Shown: positions 21,610 to 32,734 of the stretch, piece by piece
Layout of the letters: every line of letters starts with the position of its first letter
Numbering within the stretch: the stretch's first letter is position 1
Assembly (NCBI GenBank): GCA_003971905.1
Contig: RSEE01000045.1
Coordinates: 186,001 to 250,000, forward strand
Direction: 5' to 3'
Origin: Moniliella sp. 'wahieum'
Lineage: Eukaryota > Basidiomycota > Moniliellomycetes > Moniliellales > Moniliellaceae
Length of the DNA: 64,000 nucleotides
Program-made: the position numbers and the translations under genes
Notes under the pieces: generated by a model
The model's input: only the letters and a program-made list of their open reading frames with translations
What the model was told of the DNA's origin: nothing
Database searches by the model: none

Positions 21610-24600
21610 GTCGGTTTATTCTCGCCGTTTCTCTCGCCGGTGTCACCATCCACATTTGTAGCCACACTGTATCGTTGTACCACTAATCGTTTCTGCCCTA
21701 TGTTGACTTGCTGATGAAATAAGGGGATGTGTAATGGAGGTACAAATCTGCTATATGTGCCAAAGAGCGTGTATCAAAGCTAGAAGCGCGTTACTTATAA
21801 CCTCAACCACAAGTTAGTTGACTTTTCTGATCGCGCACTGCACCCCGTACGAAGTTTCATGACGTTCTCCGGGGCTATTCTCTCGGCAAAGGTCATCTCT
21901 ATTGCGTCCTGGAACGCGATGATGACTGCAAACGTCAATGAATGAGTTGACGGCTTCCCCACACTGTATTACGGTTGCTTGGTACGGAAACTGGAGTGTT
22001 CCATCCCTTGACCGAATCACCTTCCTCGATGTGTTGTGCACTCCTCATGGAAGGCGTATTCCATTCCTCTTCTTATAGTTTTTCGCACAAGCTCTAGAAG
22101 GACCTTCCCCTCCAGCAAAAGGCAAGAACAGATCCCCAACCAAGTCCCATGGTTTCCGTCATTATAGGAGGGGCGGGGGTGCCTCTCCCCCCTGAATGTA
22201 TATCCCCAAGTGAAGGAGAGCGACAATCAAAATGTATGGCTGCCTCACATGTGGTTTTTGAGAAATAAAAAGGTAAACACGCGTTGGTCATGGAAACACT
22301 GCTTGCTCCTCCTCGGGGGTTGTGAGGTGGCCTTCTGACCCGCATGATTCGTCCAAGCTGCATACGGTTTAGAGCTGGTCGCGACGTCCTTCAGCACACA
22401 TATAGGAGAGCATTGTTCCGGGATAAAAACGTACTAGTCCGCGGAGGCCAGCAGTTATAGTGCACTACACCCTGGCGCTGGCATAACCACACCCGCAAAG
22501 GCGTTCAAAATGGGAAGCAGCAGTATAGAGGAAATGGAGTCTCCCCACTGCCTCGCACATTAGGCTCCCGCGCCAATGTGATCGATCAAAGCAAACCAAA
22601 CCATTACCCCCACAATTCGCCGCAATGGCTGATGTTAATCCCTCACATCGCATCTTTGTCCAAGAACACTTCCGTCCTCTCATGTGGGATTCGTGTTGCT
22701 CTGACCCTGGGATTACAATGACTCCGGTAATGCACCATAGAGGAAAACATGTACTATGGTCTGCTCCTCCTTACTTGTATACACTTATCCCTCTCTAATT
22801 CCTTCACCCGCGTCTATGGCTTGCCCATCACTAGCCACTGCACGCTTTCTGTGTCCTAACACGCTGATACTCTGCTGTCTCTGATATATACTCTCTATAT
22901 TAGCCACGGTGGACAAGGCGTCGCTTCACTGATTTGCAGCGCTGAAAACATCACAGTGCACTACTCAAGGTGGAATATAAGCTCTCGATCTTGAATGCAA
23001 GGCGTCATTATTATGAGACTGCAGCGAAGAAAGGGCTTTGCAAATCCATCGCTGTGTGACCCGGAAAAGCATGAATAACAGGGAAACCCCCCTTGAAGTA
23101 ATTCGGCAAGAACGCCCATCATCGACATCATCGACCATCCCTATGCACGAAGTATATTCTGTGCAACATCTGCTGATACATGTCGATGGAGAGTTAGGCC
23201 GAGGGTTGCATGCGCCACATACAATCGGCATGGTGATGTTGCGGGGTTTGATAAAGATTGCGCCCATCGGGTCCTGCCGAAGACACTAAAAGTCGCGAGA
23301 GCCTATTTGTTTTCTCAGCGTCTCAGCCGAACAGACCACCAACATTTCCCCCTGAGCCAGAGGTGAGGCCTCAGCCTGAGGGACTAGGAGTCTGACGGCC
23401 TGAGAGAGAGCGCGTTCAGTACGTAGAGGCTACGGTAAACTATGAGACGCCGGGGACAAGGAGCTGGGACATGTGGGCACCGAGCCATCAAATTCAAATG
23501 TGTGTTCACAAGCTTCATTGCATGATGTACGCGGGAGCATGTATGATGGCGTGGTTACGAGAAAACTATATATCGTGCCCCGCTATCATATCTAAGTTTT
23601 AAATAACGCGTGCAACAGACGGCCGTTTTAAGAGTGCAGACTGTGTTTCAGGATGCCACTGTCAATGGGAAGATGTGGAGGACGTGGTATCCAAGAGAGG
23701 GGTAACCGGTAAGAGGGTATAAGAAGAATAGGCCGACCTTATAGAGCCAAGCGTAGAATGCGGCGCAGGTTGAACGCCTGGGCGGGTCAGAAGGGGTTTG
23801 TTTCAGAGCCATGCCGAAGGAGGTTCCACGAGGCACCACCACAAGACGGATAGTATGCAGGCCACAGGCTGCTAGGGATGAGTACGATAGAGGGAGTCAT
23901 GCTAGTCATGTGGTCCAACAGAGCCCCACTTGGTTGGTATGGAAAACGAAACGATGAGGGGTGGTGGACGTATGGCGTGAACGTCATGTCTCAAGATGGC
24001 TCTCTCTCTTCAGCATATAATAGAAGACGCTCCCTCCCAGTCACCTCGTGCAAGAGGGAGAGGTCCCTTCGGACGCGGGGGTGGTGGGGAGAGAGAGAGG
24101 TACTAATGGCCGGTTGGCCAGGCATAATATTCCTGGCTCTGGACTAACCCAATGTGTTGGTATTGGCCTGAATACACACGGCGTATATATAAGCCTTGCG
24201 ATTGAGGAAAGACAGAGAGGATGAAGACATCACCCATGATTCTCATACAATACGCGTTAAAAATCATGGCTGAAAAGGTAGCAGAACCGAACAGACTGGG
24301 CGTATCTTGCCTCTCTTCTCTCCCACCTTATCGTATGGCCCAAGATTCCCTTCAGTGGCTACTCGGGAGACTCATAAACAATTTTGCGCCCACACCCTCC
24401 TTGGCCAGTCTCTGTCTGACCGTTTTCTTCCGTCAAATACCTCTCCTACTAAGTCACGTCCTACTAATGTAAAAATCAGTTCAGCGTTTTGTTGTGGGTG
24501 TTCGTATAGGTTTTCAATAGTCGAACGTTTTAACCACACAACACACACAGTACACGTTTTATAGCTTGTTAGAGATCCAACAGGGGAGCGCCAAAGGCTG

Positions 24601-25060
24601 TGCGCAGCAATAAGAAAAAACATATCGGCCATATACATGGGAGTCAGGCTATAGCAGTAAACGCAACAAACTCTTCAAACAGGAGAGGCGTATGCCTAGT
24701 GCCTCCCCGTCTGCTCCATATCAGCGAGCGATGCGTCCCTGGGGGCAAGGAGACTTTGGCAGTGTACACCGTGTGTGTGACCTCTGAAAGGCCTGTGGAG
24801 GTACATAAAACAAGAGCAGATGGTGCATGCCAAGTGCATGCTGAGCTTAAGCGATGTGCATCACACACACCTCTCTTCTGCTTCCCCTTGCTTCTCCCCC
24901 CACACGGATCGGGGGCGCATGTGGTGCAAGTCCTGCGGCAAATACGGTAGTCACACACCCGTATGCCAGGCCAGGCCAGGCCCCCGCACGTATCCACCAT
25001 TGTGCGCTTTTAAATTTTACAGGAGGGGGCAACCGCGTCGTCAAGCTTCACGTTTTCTAT

Positions 25061-25084
25061 AGCTTCAAGCTTCAAGCTTCAAGA
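25061..25084. repeat. AAGCTT heptamer array
   Basis: AAGCTT at 25067 and 25074, with C spacers and partial units on both sides, lies in a strict 7-bp register. Confidence 0.85.
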
Positions 25085-25421
25085 GCTAGCTGTGGTGCTA
25101 GAGCGCACCTAGGTAGCTTTTCAAGCCTCAGCCTCAGGCCTCAGCAAGCCTCAGGCTGAGCTCCTCAAGGCCTCAAGCTCACAGCCTGTTGGGTGTTTGG
25201 GAGGGGAGTGGGGCAGCCTGAGCGCCTGAGCGCCCTGAGCGCAGAGAGGCGGTGAGGCTGTGAGGCCTGAGGCTCAGTCGGTCAGCGCGATGCCCCTGCT
25301 AGCACTGCAGCAATGGCGGCAGCAGCAGCCGAAACTTGCCGACCGCCTCGTAGTTTGGTCTCAGTTTCTCCGCACCCTTGTTCCTCTCGCTCCAGGGTTC
25401 CCGGAGAGGCCTGTGGTCCTG

Positions 25422-25490
25422 AGGCCTGATGCATGATGCATGACAATGCCATGTGACATGTATGACAGTTACTAGTTAAGCTTTAAGCTA
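25422..25490. repeat. Mixed-palindrome heptamer arrays (AGGCCT, ATGCAT, ACTAGT, AAGCTT)
   Basis: AGGCCT at 25422, ATGCAT at 25429 and ATGCAT at 25436 form one 7-bp register with G spacers. ACTAGT at 25471, AAGCTT at 25478 and AAGCTA at 25485 form a second register with T spacers. Confidence 0.85.
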
Positions 25491-25784
25491 GTTATGTCGA
25501 TGATCGAGTTACTCCGCGAATCTGGCTGCTGCATGCATTATGCACGTGTCGGACGTTCCCAACCAGCTTTTGGCCCGACAACTCCTACTAAACAGCACCA
25601 TCCACCACAACACCAATGTATGTCTCCACACACGCACCAGACATTGGAAGTTCGACAGATGTGTTCTGGTAGCTGTGCTTTCCCAGAGCCTCGAGCATAA
25701 GCGACGTGCATAATACACGGTATCCAGTACCGACTGAATTCTCAGTCTGAGTACTCACGGAGTACTGCGAGAGTATGAGCCTTG

Positions 25785-25819
25785 AAGCTTGAAGCTTGAA
25801 GCTTGATGCATGATGCATG
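25785..25819. repeat. Five perfect palindromes in a 7-bp register
   Basis: AAGCTT at 25785, 25792 and 25799 is followed without a break in register by ATGCAT at 25806 and 25813. Every unit is followed by a single G. The upstream sequence holds two AGTACT sites. Confidence 0.92.
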
Positions 25820-25879
25820 CCGATTGAGTGAATTGATGATCAAATCGTAGTACTTAAAGCTTAATGGCCGATGTCAATT

Positions 25880-25930
25880 ACCGGTGATCGATTACTCGTG
25901 TACCAGTGATCGAGTGATCGATAATCGATA
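25880..25930. repeat. ACCGGT/ATCGAT heptamer arrays
   Basis: ACCGGT at 25880, ATCGAT at 25887 and ACTCGT at 25894 stand 7 bp apart. ATCGAT at 25917 and 25924 stand 7 bp apart with A spacers. Confidence 0.75.
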
Positions 25931-26283
25931 GTCGGCAACCGGCAACCATCGATCGGTGGTCGGTCTTTGCCGGCTCGATGACGCCGACGAGCGAACGGCA
26001 ACATCGACACAGTGTGACATGTGGCGGAATTGGCGAGGGTTCAATCCACTAGCCGCAGTAGGCCACAGTCCACCCTGCTCAGCAGCTCAGCCGCTCATCG
26101 CGTACGGTACTACTTGGCATGCGCGCACCACTGACATGTTGAGCCACTGGGCCTGAGGCCTGAGTGTAAGTTGAACGTAACGCCGAGGCAGACGCGCTGA
26201 CGCTCCACGCTCTTCCGTTTCCTTTGATGTGGAGCATTGGAAGAGTGGATGTAAACTCCGTATACCTTTAGTACTGATCGTTG

Positions 26284-26304
26284 AACTTTGAAGCTTGAAG
26301 CTTG
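26284..26304. repeat. AAGCTT heptamer array
   Basis: AACTTT at 26284 and AAGCTT at 26291 and 26298 have G spacers at 26290, 26297 and 26304. Confidence 0.8.
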
Positions 26305-26590
26305 AATGAAACCGTTGCAGGAGGAAGGGCCACACAAAGTTTTTAAAGGTATTGACCAAGTGGGCCAACCGGCGGCCCCCGCAATTGCTCTAATGTGTCT
26401 GCTGAAAAGGATATAGGCGTGAAATCAATGATCGATGGCCCCTCTCAAGCTTCAAGTTGAACACGTGTAACCGGCTTCACCTGTCTCTCCATTCCGTATC
26501 TGCATGTGGGCCCAAGATACGTCGTCACTCAGTGGCAACTCCCATAGCCCCTCCCAGCGCTAGCAGCTTCGACAGGCGCCAATGGAGTTG

Positions 26591-26611
26591 AACGTTGCAC
26601 GTTGAACAACG
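26591..26611. repeat. AACGTT-type heptamer array
   Basis: AACGTT at 26591, CACGTT at 26598 and AACAAC at 26605 each have a G spacer. Confidence 0.65.
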
Positions 26612-26711
26612 GCCAAATTCTTCAGATGCACACTGTTGCACACCACGGAGCTGTTGATGTGCAATTGGAGACAATTGATGGATGAGATCGATGACGCGCG
26701 GGCGACTCGGT

Positions 26712-26732
26712 AGATCTCAGATGTCAGATCTC
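26712..26732. repeat. AGATCT heptamer array
   Basis: AGATCT at 26712, AGATGT at 26719 and AGATCT at 26726 each have a C spacer. Confidence 0.8.
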
Positions 26733-26754
26733 AAGACCCTCAGAGCGGCCCTAG

Positions 26755-26833
26755 GTGCGTCGCATGCCACATGTCACACGCCACCTTCGGCGTACATCAT
26801 GCATCAGACATCCATCCGCAGATCTCAAACGTA
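26755..26833. repeat. Long C-spacer heptamer arrays with mixed palindromes
   Basis: The first register is GTGCGT at 26755, GCATGC at 26762, ACATGT at 26769 and ACACGC at 26776, with C after each. The second is GTACAT at 26792, ATGCAT at 26799, AGACAT at 26806, CATCCG at 26813, AGATCT at 26820 and AAACGT at 26827, with C spacers at 26798, 26805, 26812, 26819 and 26826. The spacer base is kept even where the hexamer is no longer a palindrome. Confidence 0.8.
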
Positions 26834-26985
26834 GCCATCATGCATCACATTATCACACGCCACACGTCGGATCGCGTCATACTGACCAGTGGCCGTACCG
26901 AGTACTGACCAACGACAGCAGAGTAGTGGTCTAGTGGTCGTACATAGAATGATGTATGATGTTCCGTAGCATTGCTGCAAATATC

Positions 26986-27013
26986 ATACATCATGCATCA
27001 TCCATCATGCCAT
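26986..27013. repeat. ATNCAT heptamer array
   Basis: ATACAT at 26986, ATGCAT at 26993, ATCCAT at 27000 and ATGCCA at 27007 have C spacers. Only the middle base varies over the first three units. Confidence 0.85.
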
Positions 27014-27313
27014 GTCCTCAACGCCGCGCCAGCAAAGTTCGGTCTCACATCCTTCCTTGCCGGGGCGACTGGGGCCCCCCGGGGTAGGAACGATGGGGGG
27101 GCACTGCTTCTTAGATCTCCGATCTCAGGGTGTCCAACGTGACGCGTGAGGCAAGAAGCCGATGGGGTGGGAGGGGCGATGCCGATGGCCAAGGCTCAAA
27201 GCCAGTGTTGCCTGATGAAGGCAATTCTTCCGGCGCTTGGGGCAGCAGTACACGGTACCCAATCCCGTTCTCTACGTAGTGGCTAACACGTTCGCCCTCT
27301 TGGCCAACCATTG

Positions 27314-27321
27314 TATAAAAG
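27314..27321 (+). promoter_or_regulatory. TATA box of the MFS transporter gene
   Basis: GTATAAAA at about 27314, some 185 bp before the start codon and followed by a C/T-rich leader, is the strongest TATA box in the window that belongs to a convincing gene. Confidence 0.55.
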
Positions 27322-27498
27322 AGGCCCTCTTCGCTCATGGGGCTTAGCCTTGTTCCACGTTCACGCCCTCCATCTTCCCTTCCATCGAACACAACTAATT
27401 CTTTCCCCGGCACCGCTCTCGTTACGCGCAGTTCTGGAATCCCACTCTCAGTGCCACATCTTTCCATTTTCACTACTCCTGTCGACTCTCTGCCTACC

Positions 27499-29364
27499 AT
27501 GGTGCTAAAAAAGCACACCAACATCCGAGCCGACTTTTTCCCCGGCAAGGAGCAATACTCTACAACAGATGCCGGCCATGAGGTAACGGCTGAGGCGGAT
27601 ACACCGTCTGTATCTCCTAGTATTGATCAAATCCCTGGGACCACGCTTAGCCCAGAGATCATGAAGGAGGTATCGGAGGGCAAAATCATCCTTGTCGATT
27701 GGGATGGGCCCGACGACCCTGAGAACCCCATGAACTGGTCCCACGGCAAAAAGTGGATCAACACTAGTCTCCTCTGTGCCATGTGCCTCTTTATTGGTTT
27801 GGCAACTGCCGCCTACGGCTCTGGCGTGTCAAGAATGTGCAAGGAACTCCATGCTTGTGCGTATTTCTCTCTGTTTGATCTTCCTGGGCAGCTGTACTAA
27901 TCCTGGAGTACCCACAGCCATCGAACTGGGCCGTCTGGGTTTTACTGTGTTCAACGTCGCATTTGCATTGGTACGTATTCCCGTCGGCGTTCTGGCCCGG
28001 AGTGAGTTTCTGACAATCTTTCGTGGTGGCAGGTTCCTCCCATCCTTGGCCCCGTGTCCGAATTCGTCGGCGCGCAACCTGTCTACTTGATCTGTTACGC
28101 TGGTTTTGTCATGTGGTTCATTTCCCTCTTTGAGGCCCAGAACATTTGGACCATCGTCATTGGTCGATTCTTCTCGGGCGTCTTTGGTGCAGCTGGAACG
28201 ACAATCATTCCCGGTACACTTGCATCAATCTGGCGGCCTAACGAGATTGGGCTGCCTGTCGCTCTCTTCACCCTTGTCGCTGTACTGGGTACAACTGCTT
28301 CACCCCTATATGCTGGATACATCGATGCTCGCCACAACCTGGGCTGGCGTGCGATCGAGTGGATCCAAATGGCGATCAATGGCACTGTGCTTATTCTCGA
28401 GATCATCTTCCTGCGCGAGCCCCGTGGCAGTGCCCTTCTCTCCCGTCGGGCCAAGAAGCTACGCAAGGAGACTGGAGATGAACGCTATCGTTCCCCCGAC
28501 GAATTGGAAACACCCAGCCTCAGGGAGCTTCTCAAGGTCTCGACGACTCGCGCGGCTGTAATGATTGTGAAAGAGCCTGTCGTCCTCTTCTTCTCTCTCT
28601 GGCTGGCATACGTGTGGAGTTTGATCTTTGCCCTCTTCAGTGCGATCCCAATCGCCTTCTCCACTATCCGCGGCTGGGGCGAGGGCAACACCGGTTTGGC
28701 GTACATTGGCCCAATTCTTGGTACCTTTATTGGTTGGGTCTTCCTCTTCCACGACTCGTATCTCTATCAGAAGTCCGCAGACGCTCATGGCGGCCACGCT
28801 ATTCCCGAGGTTCGCTTGTACTACGGTGCCGCTGGTGGTATCGTGTGCACCATCGGCATGTTCATCTTTTCCTTTACGGCCCCCTACACATGGGTGCATT
28901 GGATCGCGCCCGAGATTGGCCTTGTCCTTCTTCTGATCGGAATTGTGTGGATTTTCCAATCAGTGCAGGCCTACCTGACCGACGCGTACGGCGAATCGAG
29001 TGCCTCTGCCATTGGCGCTCAAGGTTTCATCCGTAACCTAATGGCCGCTAGCTTCCCGCTGTTTACCAACCAGATGTTCAACAACATGGGGTACCAATAC
29101 GCTGGTCTCTTGCTCAGTCTTCTTATCGCTATTGCCATCCCCCTCCCCTTCATCCTGATTTGGAAGGGCGAGACCATCCGTGCTCGCTCCCCCTATGCTG
29201 CTGTCCAGACGGGGACTGCGTTGGAAGGCCCTGTTCGTGGCGCTCACCGTGCCAAGATCGATCGTCAGGGCGAAAAGGAAGCCGATTCTCCTGCCTCTTC
29301 GACGGACATCGAAAGCACCCCCGTGGAGGAGACAAAGGACGTTGAAACGCCTGCCCAGCCGTAA
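27499..29364 (+). CDS. MFS multidrug/polyamine-type transporter (DHA1 family)
   Basis: This is a plasma-membrane proton antiporter of the 12-helix drug:H+ family (Tpo/Flr1-like), likely exporting toxic compounds or polyamines. Before the first helix stands the family's DDPENPMNWSHGKKW. Helix 4 carries the GRFFSGVFGAAG motif, and helix 5 has the PxxG-like TIIPGTLASIW. A long central loop with RRAKKLRKETGDERY separates the halves, and the C-terminal tail is acidic. I read exons 27499-27856, 27918-27970 and 28033-29364, with introns of 61 and 62 nt in phase. Unlike most genes here it needs no frame correction, which also shows that the genetic code and splicing are standard. Family membership is firm; the substrate is unknown. 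Confidence 0.93.
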
Positions 29365-29924
29365 ACGCCTCTTTCATTTGTCGGCTCTGATAAAAGTAAC
29401 TTTCTCCCAGGCAGGCCTTCCTACTCACTGAAAATCTTCCTGTCCTCTCTCAATACCTTCTCTTCTCCCTCATCCGCACGCCTGTCTGCCGACGACCATA
29501 ACCTTGCATTTTTTTTTGCATTGCACGCTTATCACGCTCACGCCATTCAGGAGCCGATAGCCACATAGCACGGTATATACAAGCTCAGATGTCGTAGCGA
29601 AGTTTCTGAGGCATGATGCAAAAACACGTCGCCAGTATGGTGGTGTACACACGCCAATCGTTGTAAGCTATTAATGCCAGTTCGGTATCATCGAATAGCG
29701 CCTACTATATACTACAGGGCCCTATTCGAGTATTCACACGCATAGGCTGTGCAAGGCTAGGCTCCGCCTCCCGCCTCACGCACGCTATGGCTGTAACTCA
29801 CAAACCCGAACCAGTTCTTGCCCCACGAGCTAATCTTGTGCATGCTTAATGGAGCCATGAGAGCAGCTAATTTTTGAAGACAGTACGAGATAGTGCTTAA
29901 AACGAGGGAGTGGAAACGGAGCAT
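29365..29924. other. Convergent intergenic region, MFS transporter / SEC63
   Basis: This region holds both 3' ends. I see nothing more than a T run at 29510 and short palindromes. Confidence 0.5.
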
Positions 29925-32050
29925 CTAGTCCGAGTCCGAGTCCGAGTCCGTGTCTGTGCTGTCGTCATCGCTTTCGCTTCGCTTGCGCTCCCGCCCGAAG
30001 CGTCCTCATCCTCGCTTTCATCCTCGCCCGACCCAGCATCGCCATGGACAGGGGAACGTTTGACCTTCTCCCCACGCATCATGGCCAACTGGCCCGCAAG
30101 CGTATCCTCATCCGCTTCAGAAATGTCGTCTTCAAAGTCATCCTCTGCATCGAGCACAGCGGGGTCCTCCACAGTCAGCCGCAATGCTTGTTCCGCGTCC
30201 GAACCAAGGAACGAGTCGGATCGCACGACCACGTTAAACGTGTAGACACCGGGGGAAGGAGGTGCCGAGAAGGAGAGGGTGAATGTGCGTGTCGAACTCC
30301 CCACATCGGTCACTCGCGTAGGCTGCACCATGACCCGGTCCACCTTTGAGTCGCCAACAAAGACAACCCAATGCGGTTTGCGCTCGCCGATGAGGTAAGG
30401 CGCGCGAGCCGAACCAATAGGGACAGAGCCAGTATCCTCTGGGCCAGCATCCCCATCGTCTGCCTCAGGAGGGACAGCATCCTCCTTGGTTTCAGCGCCG
30501 GTCTCTTCAGCGACCAAAATATCCTTCGTCCGCCGTGCATCACCATCAACGCCATACTTGAGCACCTTTGGGTTATCCCCAGGTGGGGAGAGGCGGAGTT
30601 TGATGACAAGCTGAACCAGGGCTCCGGCCGTCACTAGACGTTCACCGGCAACCTTGAACTGAGCACCCAAGAGTTGAATTCGGGGCCAGGTCTTGGCGGT
30701 CCTCATCAAGTCATCGTACTCCTCCTCGCTCAGACCCTTCTTGCCATCGGTAAGGAGCGCGTGCCGCTCGTGCTCAGGCATGACAAAAAGACCTTGGACA
30801 CCCCAGTCAGCCCGTCCATTGGTGCCACGTACAAGCTTCTCGGCAAGCGCGAGTGTCATATGGGGAAGTTGCAGGAGTCCAGCTACAGCACGAGGGGCTT
30901 GGATGGGCACGGCCTGCACAATGCACTGTTGCAGCGCCAACACATTTTCCGTTTGTTGGAACCAATTGTGCCCAAGGCTAATTGACAAGAGTGACTGGAT
31001 CAAGGGCAGGGCAGTGGAGGCGGCGCGGTACTTGGCTTTCTCAAGTTCCGGATCCGAAGCTGTAATGCGCAGCATGTGAGCATTGAGCAAAATCAGAGCG
31101 CGGCGCACACTTTCTGAACGGAACGAAGAGGGTAAGTCGGCATTAGGACCGAATGGCTTAAGTCCTTCACGCACTTGACGCTCGAGAGCGTCCAGGGCGG
31201 CTTGCCCGGCATACGGTTTGCCCGACTTGGCCGCACGTTCGGCTAACAGGTCCAGACCAGGACGAGAGAACTCCTCCGAGATGGCCAAAAGAGAGAGAAG
31301 GCGCGAGGCAGGCGTATCGTCACGCATGTTTTGGAAATACGCTTGAGCAGTAGCGTTGTACACACCATCTTTGGTACGAGACCGGGATCCATACCACCAC
31401 CTGCCTACAAGCATGGGCAAGAGCAGACCAAAGACCAGACCATAGGCGCCCAGGACCCAAACGTTGTTGTGGCTTTCGATGACCCAGGTGGGCAAGGCGA
31501 TGCCCATGCTCATCTCTTGCCTCCCATCTGGATGGCCATAGAGTTCAAAGTTCTTGCGGATGGTTTCGTCAGTCAAGGCCTTGTAGGCCTTGGTGAGCTC
31601 GATAAAGTGCGACTCGGCATCAGCAGCCGTTTCGTTGGGACCAAGAACAAGCTTGTCGGGGTGGAACTTGAGACTGAGTTTGCGGTAGTGCTTGCGGATT
31701 TGTTGTTCGGTCGCGGAGGCGCCGATGCCGAGGATGGAGAAGGGGTCGTATATTTTTGGGCGATGAGGCGGTGGTGGTGGAGAGCTTGTGGGCGAGCAGA
31801 CCCACGGCGCACCATCCGAGCAGGATAAAGAGGGTGCGGAGGCTAATTCGGGGAGCCAGACGCTTTCCCAGCGCCGCAACGGGGGGGATCTTCTGGCCGG
31901 GGCGTCAAAAGAACCCTGGTGGGACGAGCTGGTGCGGCGGCGGAATGAGACGGCCGACCAGGTAAGAGGCACGAGCACGAGACAAAGGACGCTGATGACA
32001 AAGGTGAGGAACTGGGTCCCCTCGTCGTCGTACTTGTATGACCCAGCCAT
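29925..32050 (-). CDS. SEC63: ER protein translocation subunit Sec63
   Basis: Sec63 is the J-domain partner of the Sec61 translocon; it recruits the lumenal Hsp70 Kar2/BiP for post-translational import. The first membrane helix is LTFVISVLCLVLVPLTWSA, and a second (LRTLFILLGWCAVGLLAHKL) appears when one frame break is allowed. The J-domain runs from YDPFSILGIG through HYRKLSLKFHPDK, with the HPD motif intact. A third helix, VWVLGAYGLVFGLLLPMLV, follows. Two Sec63/Brl-type regions come next (for example HNWFQQTENVLALQQCIVQA and KVAGERLVTAGALVQL). The tail is acidic and ends in a D-S repeat with the stop at 29925. The start at 32050 gives MAGSYKYDDEG, the usual fungal start. Frame breaks lie near 31900, 31820, 31760 and 29990. 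Confidence 0.93.
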
Positions 32051-32734
32051 GGTGGGCTGGAGGTGATGCCGAGGTGCTGGAGGGGAGCGAGAGAGGAGGC
32101 GGAGGCGGAGGCCGCAGAGAGAGGCGGTGTCTGGGTGTCTCGTAGGTCTTCGCTCCGCCTCCGCCACGGGCGTGCAACGTGGAAGAAGTGGCATCAACAC
32201 GTGATTGCTGCTGCTAGGGTTGCACTGAAACGTTCATAAACGAAGTGTCATTAACTTGGAGCATTTTGCATTTGCGTTGCCGCACCACTCCCATCGTACA
32301 CCGCCTCTCCATCGACAGTCTCAATCCGCATCCATCTTAATCTTGGCAACACGGACCTGTCTTTGAGGTCCCACCCGTCATTAGGGCGTTACCGCTTTTG
32401 GAAGAATGGCAACAAGCAGTCGCGGGGCCACAGACAGCATCAATTACTGTGGCCATATGCATTTGGTTTGACCTTGGCTTTTTTGTGCCATTAAGAACAT
32501 TTCGAGTGCCCGCGCTCTCTGCATAACTATAGCCTCGGGGTTTCGTGCAGTCCCTTCACACCTAGGCGGCCATTGTGGAAGATATCAAATGTCATCATGT
32601 CATGCATGCCCACTCATTCGGACAAGGGTGATGGACGTGGTACATTCATGATGGTGTGCATGAAAGAGAAGGGAAAGGATATGTACAAAAGAACCAACAC
32701 GCCGTAATGTCAATGAAAGGGTCGTCCGATTGCA
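32051..32734. other. Intergenic region upstream of SEC63
   Basis: This is the SEC63 promoter side and the 3' side of the demethylase-like gene. ATGCATGCC-type motifs lie near 32605. No gene is seen. Confidence 0.5.

Larger units (their letters stand above)
21610..27498. other. 5.9-kb gene-free region rich in palindromic heptamers
   Basis: No frame here has a recognisable domain. The left part (21.6-24.9 kb) is less GC-rich than the genes and contains several TATA-like boxes (about 22395, 22885, 23565, 24012 and 24184) each followed only by short frames, for example an 83-codon frame from 24221. The right part (24.9-27.1 kb) is almost a patchwork of heptamer-register palindromes, AGGCCT and GCTGAGGC motifs. 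The MFS promoter lies at the right end. Confidence 0.5.

Noticed and set aside
22965..23289. Transposase or retroelement fragment in the gene-free region
   Set aside because: The overlapping 100- and 83-codon frames contain no catalytic triad or conserved block; the resemblance was only in Cys-rich composition.
24900..27013. CRISPR array
   Set aside because: The repeats are 7-bp steps with one-base spacers and the genome is fungal; no repeat-spacer pattern of CRISPR size exists.
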